Source of the DNA: Faecalibacillus intestinalis
GTDB lineage: Bacteria > Bacillota_I > Bacilli_A > Erysipelotrichales > Coprobacillaceae
Direction of reading: 5' to 3'
Assembly (NCBI RefSeq): GCF_003024685.1
Contig: NZ_PYLQ01000001.1
Coordinates: forward strand, 230,142 to 294,141
Length of the DNA stretch: 64,000 nucleotides
Below the pieces are notes generated by a model, which saw only the letters and a list, made by a program, of their open reading frames with translations, ran no database searches and was not told where the DNA came from. Every line of letters begins with the position of its first letter. Positions within the stretch are counted from its first letter, which is position 1. Shown here piece after piece: positions 8,856-17,378 of this stretch. The translations under genes were made by a program, and so were the position numbers.

Positions 8856-10268
8856 ATGGAAAAAGTAGAATATTATTTTAGAGAAATTTCAAAGATTCCA
8901 AGAGGATCTTACAATGAAAAAGCAATTTGTGATTATGTGGAAAACTTTGCTAAAGAAAGAAATATAAAATATGTAAGGGACAAAATGCATAATATCGTGC
9001 TTTTTAAAGAAGCAACAAAAGGCTATGAAGATCATGAAACAGTCATGTTAGAAGGACATATGGATATGGTCTGTGAAAAAAATAATGATAGTGATCATGA
9101 TTTTTCAAAAGATTCCATTGAACTTATTGAAGAAGATGGTTTTTTACATGCCAATAAAACAACATTAGGAGCGGATGATGGTGTTGGTGTTTGTTATATG
9201 CTTGCTTTACTAGATGATGAAAGCTTAAAACATCCAGCTTTAGAATGTGTTTTTACCGTTCAAGAAGAAGTAGGACTTAATGGAGCAATGGGTCTTGATA
9301 AAAGTATTTTAAAAGCGAAAAAGATGGTTGGACTTGATAGGGGGAAAGAAAAAATTATTACTGTAAGCTGTTCTGGAGGAAGAAGAGCTGTTGTTGAAAA
9401 AGAACTTTCTTATCTAAAAAACGAATCACCTTGTTATCAACTTTATGTGGGTGGCTTACAAGGAGGACATTCAGGAGGCGTTATTCATTTAGAAAGAGGA
9501 AACGCTAATGTGATTATGACACGTGTCTATTATCATCTTTCTTTAAATAACATTGAATTTTTATTAGGAAGTTTTAAAGGTGGTTTAAAAGATAATGCGA
9601 TTCCTAGAGAATGTGTCAGTATCTTTGCTTCAAATGATGATTTTAAAAAAATCAAAGAAGTTGTTTTAAAAGTAGAAAATGATTTAAAAGAAGAATTAAA
9701 AGAAAGTGATGAACATGTATTTGTTCGTTTAGAAAAAGTAGATTCTTTAAATGAAGTGATTTCAGTTAAAGAAAGCCAAGATATTATTTCAATGATGTAT
9801 TTAATGCCTAATGGCTTTATGCATAAATCTTTAAAAATGGATCTTACCAATATTTCTTTAAATATGGGTGTAGTGGAAATGAATGAAAAATTCAATATTT
9901 ATTTTTCAATTCGTTCTCCAATGGAATCGGCTAAAGATGAATTATCAAACAAATTGAGTTTAATTGCATCAATGTTTCAGGCAAAATATGTTTTAGATAA
10001 TAACTATCCAGGATGGAATTACGATGAAGGTTCAAAACTTAGAAAACAATATGTTGATTTTGTAAAAGAAACAGAAGGAGTTACTTTAAAAGAAGAAGGA
10101 ACTCACAGTGGATTAGAAACAGGTATTTTTAAAGGAGCACTTGGTAATCTCGATATTATTACTTTAGGACCTGATATGTTTGATATTCATACACCTGATG
10201 AAAGATTAAATATGAATTCATTTTATAAATGTTATCAAAGATTAATTCATTTTTTAGAGAGATTATAA
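8856..10268 (+). CDS. pepD: Aminoacyl-histidine dipeptidase (M20 family)
   Basis: Cytosolic zinc dipeptidase of family M20C that cleaves Xaa-His and other dipeptides. Zinc-site motifs visible: GHMDMVCEKN near residue 70 (His and Asp), ADDGVGV near 107 (bridging Asp), EEVGLNGA near 137 (Glu pair) and a late His in EEGTHSGLETGI near 412-423. The dimerisation (lid) insert occupies the middle. 470 residues is slightly shorter than the E. coli enzyme but complete. The stop codon is followed after 1 nt by the dnaQ-like gene. Confidence 0.87.
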   Translation: MEKVEYYFREISKIPRGSYNEKAICDYVENFAKERNIKYVRDKMHNIVLFKEATKGYEDHETVMLEGHMDMVCEKNNDSDHDFSKDSIELIEEDGFLHANKTTLGADDGVGVCYMLALLDDESLKHPALECVFTVQEEVGLNGAMGLDKSILKAKKMVGLDRGKEKIITVSCSGGRRAVVEKELSYLKNESPCYQLYVGGLQGGHSGGVIHLERGNANVIMTRVYYHLSLNNIEFLLGSFKGGLKDNAIPRECVSIFASNDDFKKIKEVVLKVENDLKEELKESDEHVFVRLEKVDSLNEVISVKESQDIISMMYLMPNGFMHKSLKMDLTNISLNMGVVEMNEKFNIYFSIRSPMESAKDELSNKLSLIASMFQAKYVLDNNYPGWNYDEGSKLRKQYVDFVKETEGVTLKEEGTHSGLETGIFKGALGNLDIITLGPDMFDIHTPDERLNMNSFYKCYQRLIHFLERL

Positions 10269-10269
10269 G

Positions 10270-10839
10270 ATGTTAGAACTTATTAAAGTAAAATATGATC
10301 AAGATGTCAAAAAACAATTAGAAAAAAGATTTATTGCTTTTGACGTAGAAACAACAGGTTTGAATCCAAAAGAGGAAAGAATTATTGAATTAGGAGCTGT
10401 TCTTTTTGAAAATGGACAAGCTGTTCAAAAATTTAATACACTTGTCAATGCTGAAGTAGAAGTCTCTGAGTTTATTTCTAATTTGACACATATTACCAAT
10501 GAGATGTTAGAAAATCAACCACGAGAAGAAAAAGCATACGAGATGTTCCAAGAGTTTATGAAAGAGGCTCTTGAAGGCAAAGTGATTGTTTGTGCGCATA
10601 ATGCGAAATTTGATATGTCGTTTTTAAGAGAAACTTTTTATAGATTAGACTTAGATGGAAAAATTTGTTATGTAGATACTTTACAACTTTCAAGAAAATA
10701 TATCCATGGACCATATAATTATAAGCAAGGAACAATAGCTCATTATTTGCATATAAAAAATGAAAATGCACATCGTGCTTATGATGACGCTTATGTGTGT
10801 GGTCAAATATTAAACTATATACTAAAGGGAAGCAATTAA
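10270..10839 (+). CDS. DnaQ-like 3'-5' exonuclease (DEDDh)
   Basis: 189 residues with all three exonuclease motifs: FDVETTGLN near residue 24 (Exo I, Asp/Glu), AHNAKFDMSFL near 112 (Exo II, Asp) and HRAYDDA near 158 (Exo III, His/Asp). It resembles the stand-alone epsilon-like or PolC exonuclease domain, so it may proofread or degrade nucleic acid; no polymerase domain is attached. Its last codons and terminator are duplicated 1.42 kb downstream around the Mrr cassette. Confidence 0.8.
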   Translation: MLELIKVKYDQDVKKQLEKRFIAFDVETTGLNPKEERIIELGAVLFENGQAVQKFNTLVNAEVEVSEFISNLTHITNEMLENQPREEKAYEMFQEFMKEALEGKVIVCAHNAKFDMSFLRETFYRLDLDGKICYVDTLQLSRKYIHGPYNYKQGTIAHYLHIKNENAHRAYDDAYVCGQILNYILKGSN

Positions 10840-10846
10840 GCTTTCC
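10808..10846 (+). repeat. Direct repeat, left copy (dnaQ 3' end plus terminator)
   Basis: 39-nt sequence matching 12228-12266 at all but 3 positions, with 27 contiguous identical bases (10817-10843 versus 12237-12263). It covers the last dnaQ codons (LNYILKGSN, stop) and the terminator. Confidence 0.9.
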
Positions 10847-10852
10847 TCTTTT
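10827..10852 (+). terminator. Terminator of the dnaQ-like gene
   Basis: Arms GGGAAGC (10827-10833) and GCTTTCC (10840-10846) with AATTAA loop, one G-U pair, then CTCTTTT. Confidence 0.65.
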
Positions 10853-11215
10853 AAATTAAATAATAATTTCATAAATTAACGGATAGTAGTAATCAAAGTT
10901 GTTAAGAAAATTTTATATTTAAGGTACAAAATCTATGATATATGAAAAATTATTAATATAAAAAATTTCCATATTTGTACAATAAATCATATGCAAGAGA
11001 GAAATAATATGTAAAAATAGATATAGGTGTAAATATTAATTGCATAGAGAGTATAATTATGCAGGTTCAGTTTACAAAGAAAGCTGATACATCAAAATCT
11101 ATATATCAAGCGAATTATTAAGAAGAATGATAATGTTGAAAAAAGAGTTTGCTCGCATGATAGAAGAATTAGATTATGATGTTGGGCCTGTTTATGTAAA
11201 AAATGGGGGGATAAT
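10847..11215. other. Gene-poor flank of the Mrr cassette with possible remnants
   Basis: About 370 nt, very AT-rich, without a convincing gene. Two short frames exist: 11059-11121 (20 residues, starts MQVQFTKKADTSK) and 11133-11234 (33 residues, contains EFARMIEELDYDVGPVYVKN). The second looks protein-like in composition and runs into the mrr start, so it may be the tail of a gene that once preceded mrr. No repeat, RNA or integrase remnant was recognised. Confidence 0.4.
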
Positions 11216-12130
11216 ATGTATTATGACACATTAAATTCTGAACAACAAATTTCTTTTTTAATTAAACCTATTATTGAAGTTCTACAAGAAGCAGGTGGTC
11301 AATTAGAGCGTTCTGAGATAAGAGATAGAATTAGTGAAAAAGACGAGCATATTGCTGAATTTGAACAAAAACTTTATACATCTATTAAGACAGGTAATCA
11401 GTATAAAAAGTTTGATTTTAAGTTCAATTTTGCTCTTAAAGAACTAAGTTACGTTGGTTTCCTTGTGTATGAAAAGTATAAACCTCTTGTTACTTTAACG
11501 GCAAAAGGGTCCGCTCTGGATTTAGATAATTTCGACGTTAAAACAGAAGTGCGTGAAAAGGCAGCAATTTATTGGGAAGAAAAAGCTTCTAAAAATAAAA
11601 ATAAAGATAAAGTAGTCAATGTAGAAGATGAATTTGAAGATGATATCAAATCTAATGAAGATGATATTCTGGATGATGTAAAGGTTAAACTCCAAAGTGC
11701 TATTGCTAATATGACACCTAAGAAGTTTGAACAGTTTTCTAGAGCATTACTTACAAAGATGGGGGTACAGTTTACCGATAAAGGAATAAAAGTTTCAAAT
11801 GACGGAGGTATTGATGGTTATGGGTATCATATGGATGATGATGACTTTAGAACAACTCGAGTGGTAATTCAATGTAAGAGATATAATACTGCACCTGTAA
11901 GTGAACCTGATATTAATCAATTTTTGGGTGCTATGAATAAGTTTCAAGCTGATTATGGTGTTTTTATTACAAATAGTAGATTTACAAATGCTGCGAGAAT
12001 AGCTGCAAGAGAAGGAACACCGATAACATTGATTGATGGGAATGATCTTATAAGATTAATAATAAAATATGAGTTGTTCATTACTCCAATTACAACTTAT
12101 GTATTAGATGAATTTTATAACGAAGAGTAG
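11216..12130 (+). CDS. mrr: Mrr-type (type IV) restriction endonuclease
   Basis: 304 residues. N-terminal winged-helix Mrr_N-type domain (residues 5-110: SFLIKPIIEVLQEAGGQLER, later LSYVGFLVY and VTLTAKG), an acidic linker (about 140-160), then a PD-(D/E)XK nuclease domain (165-290) with MTPKKFEQFSRALLTKMG, the catalytic Asp in GGIDGYGY and the QCKRY motif (Gln/Lys). Mrr enzymes cut modified foreign DNA. No methyltransferase or specificity gene is adjacent, as expected for type IV. A GGGGGG run at 11205-11210 acts as ribosome site. The gene is alone between 39-nt direct repeats, suggesting acquisition by transfer. Confidence 0.85.
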   Translation: MYYDTLNSEQQISFLIKPIIEVLQEAGGQLERSEIRDRISEKDEHIAEFEQKLYTSIKTGNQYKKFDFKFNFALKELSYVGFLVYEKYKPLVTLTAKGSALDLDNFDVKTEVREKAAIYWEEKASKNKNKDKVVNVEDEFEDDIKSNEDDILDDVKVKLQSAIANMTPKKFEQFSRALLTKMGVQFTDKGIKVSNDGGIDGYGYHMDDDDFRTTRVVIQCKRYNTAPVSEPDINQFLGAMNKFQADYGVFITNSRFTNAARIAAREGTPITLIDGNDLIRLIIKYELFITPITTYVLDEFYNEE

Positions 12131-12227
12131 TTGAAAAAATATTTGAAGTAGTTGGTAAAAATATGTAAAGTTGTACAAGTAAATTTTTTAACGATATGTT
12201 CTATTTCTATTGCTTAAGTTTTTTTGT

Positions 12228-12266
12228 TATTAAATCATATACTAAAGGGAAGCAATTAAGCTTCCC
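12228..12266 (+). repeat. Direct repeat, right copy
   Basis: Second copy of the dnaQ end; in the same frame it reads LNHILKGSN then stop. It abuts the metH stop codon. The 3 differences from the left copy all lie outside the 27-base identical core. Confidence 0.9.
12247..12266. terminator. Hairpin terminator between the Mrr cassette and metH
   Basis: Perfect GGGAAGC (12247-12253) / GCTTCCC (12260-12266) hairpin, AATTAA loop. It sits directly after the metH stop (minus strand), so it probably served both convergent genes before the cassette inserted. The T run on the minus side is short. Confidence 0.6.
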
Positions 12267-14612
12267 TTATATAATATCATTTAATAAATTAACAGCAGCC
12301 ATAGCATCTTTTGTATAGTAGTCTGCTTGGATATCTTGAGCGATATCTTCTGTTAAGACAGCACCACCAACAAAGATAGGACACATCTTTTCTTCTTGTT
12401 TTAAAAGATGAATAGTTTCTTCCATAGAAACAACAGTTGTTGTCATTAAAGCAGATAATCCAATGGCTTTAGGTTGATGTTTATGATAAGCTTCTAAGAT
12501 TGTTTTAGAAGGAACATCTTTTCCTAAATCAATCACTTGATAACCATAACTTTCTAAAACAACTTTTACTATATTTTTTCCAATATCATGGATATCTCCA
12601 TGAACAGTTGCAATTAAAACAGGGCCTTTAGAAGATTCAGTTGTTTTAAAAGTTTGTTTGATAACATCAAAAGCAATTTTACTTGCTTCTGCAGATTGAA
12701 TAAGCTGAGGTAAAAAGATTTTACCTGTTTCATAATCTTTTCCTATTTGATCTAAAGCAGGAATAAGTATTTCATTGACGATTGCTAAACCATCTTGTTT
12801 TTCTAAAGCAAGTTCCGTTGCTTTTTTGACTTCATCTTTTAATCCATGTAAAACAACATCATTTAATGAAAATGAAGTAGTTTGTTTTGGTAATACAACT
12901 TGACTTTGAGCTTGTTTTTGAATGTAATTTGTTGCATCTTGATCATAATTATAAAGTACATTAAATGCATCAATTGTATTCATTAATTCTTGATCTAATG
13001 GGTTGATAATTGGTAAATCAAGTCCAGCAGACATAGCCATTGCTAAAAATGTTTTATTAAGTAATGGTCGATTAGGTAAACCAAAGGAAACATTACTGAC
13101 ACCTAAAACAGTATGGACACCCAATGTTTTAACCATAGAAACAGCTTTGATTGTTTCCATGACTTCTTTTTGTTGAGCAGAAGCGGTTAAAACAAGACAG
13201 TCAATAATGATATCTTTTTTGTCAATGCCATATTCTTTTGCTTTGTTAATAATCTTTTTAGCGATTTCAAATCTTTGCTCAGCCTTTGGAGGAATGCCAT
13301 TTTCATCTAAGGCTAAGCCAATGACAACACCACCATATTTTTTTACAACGGGGAAGACGGCTTCCATGGTTTCATCTTTCCCGTTGACAGAGTTAATAAG
13401 TGGTTTTCCATTATAATAACGACAAGCTTCTTCAATTGCTTGGAAATTAGAACTATCAATTTGTAAAGGAAGTTGAATAACTTCTTGTAATAATTTAATA
13501 ACATGCTTCATAACTTTTGGTTCATCAATACCAGGTAAACCGACATTGACATCTAAAACATGAGCTCCTGCTTGTTCTTGTTTGATGGCTTCTACAACAA
13601 GTTCATCATAACGTTCTTCTTTTAAAGCCGTTTTTAATTTTTTCTTTCCTGTTGGATTTAATCTTTCTCCACAAACAACAACATGTTTTCCAAATTCAAC
13701 AGTTGTTGTTCCTGAAGAGACACGTGTCAACGAAGAAACTTCTCTTGGAGTCACTGTTGTTGGGCAGTTTTCTTTTAATTTTTGAATAAATTCAGGGGTT
13801 GTTCCACAACATCCACCAACGATAGCGATTCCTTTTTTGACAAGAGGAACGATTGCCTCAATAAATTTATCTGCTTTCATTGGATAAACGGTTTGTCCGT
13901 CTTCTAAAAGAGGGAGACCCGCATTTGGTTGAATCATCACAGGGAAAGAGGTACTTTCTAAAATATTTTCAATAATAGGAGCCATTTCATTTGGTCCTAA
14001 AGAACAGTTAATTCCTAAAGCGTCCACTTTTAATCCTTCTAAGACATTGACCATTGTAAGAGGATCACAGCCTGATAAACTACGACCATTTGTTTCAAAG
14101 GTCATTGTTGCAAAAACAGGAAGATCACTACATTCTTTGACAGCTAAAATACTCGCTTTTAATTCATAAATATCTGTCATTGTTTCAAATAAAACAACAT
14201 CAATATCCTCTTTTACAAGTTCTACCATTTGCTTAACGCTTTGATAAACTTCATCAAAAGTTAAAGTTCCCATCGGTTCCATCAGTTTTCCAATAGGACC
14301 AATATCTAAAGCAATATAAGCTTCTGGTTTGATTTTTTTAGCTTCTTTTGCATTTTGAATAGCCGCTAAAATCACTTCTTGATAACTATATTTATGTTGT
14401 TCTAATTTAAGGGGATTTGCGCCAAATGTATTGGTTGTAATAAAATCAGCTCCTGCTTTTAAATAACGATGATGGATATCAATAATTATTTTAGGATGTT
14501 CAATATTATAATATTCTGGAATTTCTCCAGCCTTCATTCCTAGTTCTTGAAGTTGTGAACCAAAACCACCATCAAAAATAAGAAGATCTTTATTTAATCT
14601 TTCGCGTAACAT
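12267..14612 (-). CDS. metH: Cobalamin-dependent methionine synthase without reactivation domain
   Basis: Transfers the methyl group of methyltetrahydrofolate to homocysteine via cobalamin. Domains in order: homocysteine-binding barrel (1-295) with zinc ligands in INCSLG near 201 and GGCCGTT near 266; pterin-binding barrel (about 310-565; GERLNPTGKKK, DVNVGLPG); cobalamin cap helices (about 575-650); cobalamin-binding Rossmann domain (660-781) with HDIGKNI, His being the lower ligand, and the GLSALMTTT loop. It ends there at 781 residues. The S-adenosylmethionine reactivation domain is a separate upstream gene overlapping by 19 nt. Last gene of the metF operon. Confidence 0.92.
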   Translation of the reverse strand: MLRERLNKDLLIFDGGFGSQLQELGMKAGEIPEYYNIEHPKIIIDIHHRYLKAGADFITTNTFGANPLKLEQHKYSYQEVILAAIQNAKEAKKIKPEAYIALDIGPIGKLMEPMGTLTFDEVYQSVKQMVELVKEDIDVVLFETMTDIYELKASILAVKECSDLPVFATMTFETNGRSLSGCDPLTMVNVLEGLKVDALGINCSLGPNEMAPIIENILESTSFPVMIQPNAGLPLLEDGQTVYPMKADKFIEAIVPLVKKGIAIVGGCCGTTPEFIQKLKENCPTTVTPREVSSLTRVSSGTTTVEFGKHVVVCGERLNPTGKKKLKTALKEERYDELVVEAIKQEQAGAHVLDVNVGLPGIDEPKVMKHVIKLLQEVIQLPLQIDSSNFQAIEEACRYYNGKPLINSVNGKDETMEAVFPVVKKYGGVVIGLALDENGIPPKAEQRFEIAKKIINKAKEYGIDKKDIIIDCLVLTASAQQKEVMETIKAVSMVKTLGVHTVLGVSNVSFGLPNRPLLNKTFLAMAMSAGLDLPIINPLDQELMNTIDAFNVLYNYDQDATNYIQKQAQSQVVLPKQTTSFSLNDVVLHGLKDEVKKATELALEKQDGLAIVNEILIPALDQIGKDYETGKIFLPQLIQSAEASKIAFDVIKQTFKTTESSKGPVLIATVHGDIHDIGKNIVKVVLESYGYQVIDLGKDVPSKTILEAYHKHQPKAIGLSALMTTTVVSMEETIHLLKQEEKMCPIFVGGAVLTEDIAQDIQADYYTKDAMAAVNLLNDII

Positions 14613-15244
14613 GTTTGACCTCTCTTTCTAAAATTACAATCTTTTATATGTAAACAATTCTGACATGTTTTTTCTTTTCTGTTATCACCTAAACCAATCA
14701 AACCAATCATTGATTTTTGTGGTAATAAAATATTACTTTCTTGGACAGTCAAACCAATTTTTTTAGAACTTTCGATAATGAAAGCAAGCTCTTTATTGAG
14801 TTCAATAGGGACACGACCATAACCAGGACAAAAACGAAACGTTCTTTTACCAATCAGTTGTTCATTTTCATATTCATCACATTTCACTTCTAAAAAACTA
14901 CTGGCGACAGCATCAAAAATCGTCGCTTTGGTCATGTCAATATGACTGTAATAATGAGATCTTTTTTCTACCTGTAATCCTAAAGTACAGCCAATAATAA
15001 CAACATTATGACAATTTTGAAATAAATCATTCAAGTCTGGGTAATCGAGATTTAAAGAAATTTCATCAATTCTTAAAGGATGAAAAGAAAGAGGAAATTT
15101 ACGATAAGTTACTCTAAAAGAACTCATTTTTTCAATTTCCTCTATGCATTCATCAATCAAAACATTCATTTTTTCATCAAGTATTTGATGATGATATCCT
15201 AAATACTTTAAAGCATTTTCTTTAAGCTTTGAAAAATTCATCAC
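14594..15244 (-). CDS. Stand-alone methionine synthase reactivation domain protein
   Basis: 216 residues related to the C-terminal activation domain of MetH, which binds S-adenosylmethionine and remethylates oxidised cobalamin. Visible: a central TLGLQVEK-containing segment, DAVASSFLEVKCDE, the RFCPGYGRVPIELNK loop matching the domain's FSPGYG-type SAM-binding region, the MIGLIGLGD strand, then a Cys-rich end (CQNCLHIKDCNFRKRGQTC) of the kind seen in stand-alone versions. Position between metF and metH, overlapping both, supports the role. The split arrangement is known in anaerobes. Confidence 0.85.
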   Translation of the reverse strand: MMNFSKLKENALKYLGYHHQILDEKMNVLIDECIEEIEKMSSFRVTYRKFPLSFHPLRIDEISLNLDYPDLNDLFQNCHNVVIIGCTLGLQVEKRSHYYSHIDMTKATIFDAVASSFLEVKCDEYENEQLIGKRTFRFCPGYGRVPIELNKELAFIIESSKKIGLTVQESNILLPQKSMIGLIGLGDNRKEKTCQNCLHIKDCNFRKRGQTCYAKD

Positions 15245-16109
15245 GAATATATTCTGTTCTTTTTAAAATTTCTTTTGCAATCTCTGGTTTATTCATTGTA
15301 TAAATATGTATTCCATCTACACCATGAGTCATTAAATCGATGATTTGATAAGTTGCATAGTGTAAACCAACTTCCCTTCCCGCTTTAGGATTTCCAGCAA
15401 AACGATCAATCATCGCTGCTAAATCAAACGGAACAGAACAATTTGACATTTTTGCGATATTTTTTAACTGTTTTGGATTATGAGCAGGCATAATTCCTGC
15501 AAGAATAGGGACATGGATTCCAATTTTTCTTGCTTCTCTGACTAGACGATAATAATATTGATTGTCATAAAAAATTTGTGTAACGAGGTATTTTGCACCA
15601 GCATCGACTTTTTTCTTTAGGTTTAAAAGATCTTCTTCAAAGTTTTTAGCTTCATAATGTGTTTCTGGATAACATCCACCAGATAAACAAAAATCATTAG
15701 GAAAGTTTTCTTCAATGAATTCATTTAATTCACTGGCATATTTAAAATCACCATGATTAATACCATCACTATCTTTAGGATAGTCGCCACGTAAAGAAAG
15801 GACATTTTCGATACCATTTTCTTTAAGTTCTTCTAGAATTTCTTTGATTTCATCTTTTGTATTATTCATACATGTTAAATGAGCTACAGATTCAATACCA
15901 TATTTCTTTTTAATAGTAGAAGCAATTTTACAAGTATTTTTAGATGTAGAACCATTTGCTCCATATGTAACAGAAATAAAATCTGGATTTAATTTTGCTA
16001 GTTCATCAATGGTTGCATAAATAGATGTGATATCATTTTCATTGTTTTTTGGTGGGAATATTTCAAAAGACAATGTAGGTCTTTTATTTAATAATTCATT
16101 AATTTTCAT
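15222..16109 (-). CDS. metF: Methylenetetrahydrofolate reductase
   Basis: 295-residue flavin-dependent barrel enzyme that reduces methylene-THF to methyl-THF, feeding metH. Motifs: LSFEIFPPKN at 13-22 (catalytic Glu), VTYGANGST near 47, AHLTCMN near 75, LSLRGDYP near 104, FYDN near 182 and PILAGIMP near 199. First gene of a minus-strand operon: its stop overlaps the reactivation gene by 23 nt. Start follows GAGGTAGCTGT. No SAM, cobalamin or T-box-like leader fits in the 93-nt upstream gap. Confidence 0.92.
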   Translation of the reverse strand: MKINELLNKRPTLSFEIFPPKNNENDITSIYATIDELAKLNPDFISVTYGANGSTSKNTCKIASTIKKKYGIESVAHLTCMNNTKDEIKEILEELKENGIENVLSLRGDYPKDSDGINHGDFKYASELNEFIEENFPNDFCLSGGCYPETHYEAKNFEEDLLNLKKKVDAGAKYLVTQIFYDNQYYYRLVREARKIGIHVPILAGIMPAHNPKQLKNIAKMSNCSVPFDLAAMIDRFAGNPKAGREVGLHYATYQIIDLMTHGVDGIHIYTMNKPEIAKEILKRTEYIRDEFFKA

Positions 16110-16133
16110 ACAGCTACCTCACTTTTATTGATT

Positions 16134-16162
16134 ATTATATTGAAAAAAGAATAAATAGTAAA
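16134..16162 (-). promoter_or_regulatory. Promoter of the metF operon
   Basis: On the minus strand TTTACT (16162-16157), 17-nt spacer, TATAAT (16139-16134), about 24 nt before the metF start codon. Confidence 0.6.
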
Positions 16163-16202
16163 TGATTAAATAATTGTAGTTTGTTATAGCTTAAATCTAT
16201 AA

Positions 16203-16736
16203 CTATTTTTCTTCTATTATTGATTCAGCAATGTTGTTTAAAGAATAACTTAGTGTTGAAAGAGAAGCAATAAGTAAAAATAAATCATGATATTGATTTA
16301 TATCTAATTGATAATCTTTAATTATTTGTTGAATCATTTTTTGCAGTTGTTGATTTATAGAATGTTTGATTTCAATAAAATGATCATATAACTTTGATAA
16401 ATCAGTATTACTTTCATAAATAGGAATAAGTAAATCTTTAATTTCTTGAATGGATAGATTGTTTTTTAATTGATAAATCATTAACATTTGAATAATTTGT
16501 TCCTTAGTGTATTTTTTCCCTTTTACAGGCGTAATGACTTTTGCTTTGGAATAATTATTGATCATGGTTTTAGTAAGTAATTTATCATCTTCATTTTTTT
16601 TATGATTTGCTAGATGGATTTCAAAAAGAGTCATAATTTGATCCATATAGAGATCTAAATCAGGAATATCTTTAGACATAATAGAACTTTTTTGACTTTC
16701 TTTTTCAACAAGAGTTTCTAGTGTTTCTTTATTCAT
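16203..16736 (-). CDS. DUF1836 family protein, putative regulator
   Basis: 177 residues. The segment MINNYSKAKVITPVKGKKYT near 75-94 followed by EQIIQMLMIYQLKN resembles the MerR-like recognition region that defines DUF1836, in which a Tyr-containing helix, a Pro-turn and a second helix are conserved. The rest is helical with a hydrophobic C-terminus (LFLLIASLSTLSYSLNN). Function is unknown; DNA binding is inference. It is a single gene on the minus strand, divergent from lspA. Confidence 0.7.
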   Translation of the reverse strand: MNKETLETLVEKESQKSSIMSKDIPDLDLYMDQIMTLFEIHLANHKKNEDDKLLTKTMINNYSKAKVITPVKGKKYTKEQIIQMLMIYQLKNNLSIQEIKDLLIPIYESNTDLSKLYDHFIEIKHSINQQLQKMIQQIIKDYQLDINQYHDLFLLIASLSTLSYSLNNIAESIIEEK

Positions 16737-16856
16737 AATTTCACCTCATATTTATTTTATAGATTATCATATTTTTTTGCAATATAAACTATTTGAAATG
16801 GTTTTAAATACTACATATTTAAAAAAGTCATACTAGGATTTTAAAAAGCTTTATTG

Positions 16857-16874
16857 TATAATGTCCTTGGTGAT
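16857..16874 (+). promoter_or_regulatory. -10 box and ribosome site of lspA
   Basis: TATAAT at 16857-16862 followed by TTGGTGA and ATG at 16878; the -10 box ends 15 nt before the start codon. No clear -35 box. Confidence 0.55.
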
Positions 16875-16877
16875 TAG

Positions 16878-17378
16878 ATGAAAAATATAAGTAAGAAAAA
16901 TTGGGTTTTATATATTGTTACTTTTTTGGTGATTGTTATTGGAGATCAACTTACAAAAATATTAGTGTCTTCTTCGATGATGCTAGGGCAATCGCAAGCG
17001 ATTATTGATAATTTCTTTTATTATACATATTCGCATAATCAAGGAGCAGCTTGGGGAATGTTATCAGGACATATTAGTTTGTTTGTAGTTGTTTCGCTTG
17101 CTGCAGCAATTTTTATGTTTTATTACTTTAGTAAGACAACCAAAGCTCAAAGATTAACACGTTATGGAATTGTTTTAACTTTTGCAGGTCTTGTTGGAAA
17201 TCTAACAGATCGTCTTTATTTTGGATATGTGAGAGATTTTATTGATTTTATTATTTTTGGTTATGATTTTCCTATTTTTAATATTGCTGATATGGCAGTA
17301 GTAATAGGAGTAGGATTGATTATTTTAGAGATTATATTTGAGGATTATATTAATGGAAAAAAGAAAATTAGAGATTAA
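16878..17378 (+). CDS. lspA: Lipoprotein signal peptidase (signal peptidase II)
   Basis: 166-residue membrane aspartic peptidase that removes signal peptides from prolipoproteins. Four hydrophobic segments and the family boxes: GDQLTKI near 22, SHNQGAAWGML near 53, and the two catalytic Asp in GNLTDRLYFGYVRDFID near 112-128 and FNIADMAVVIG near 134-144. The basic C-terminus (KKKIRD) overlaps the start of rluD by 26 nt, a conserved gene pair in Firmicutes. Confidence 0.95.
   Translation: MKNISKKNWVLYIVTFLVIVIGDQLTKILVSSSMMLGQSQAIIDNFFYYTYSHNQGAAWGMLSGHISLFVVVSLAAAIFMFYYFSKTTKAQRLTRYGIVLTFAGLVGNLTDRLYFGYVRDFIDFIIFGYDFPIFNIADMAVVIGVGLIILEIIFEDYINGKKKIRD

Noticed and set aside
9533..9895. 120-codon minus-strand frame inside pepD
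   Set aside because: Ser/Phe/Lys-rich shadow of a well-supported dipeptidase gene.
10808..12266. Interpretation of the repeats as a transposon target duplication
   Set aside because: The repeats are too long (39 nt, 3 mismatches), and no transposase or terminal inverted repeats are present; duplicated gene end plus terminator fits better.
16110..16202. Search for a SAM, cobalamin or T-box leader before metF
   Set aside because: Only about 90 nt, and no conserved riboswitch words; a plain promoter explains the region.
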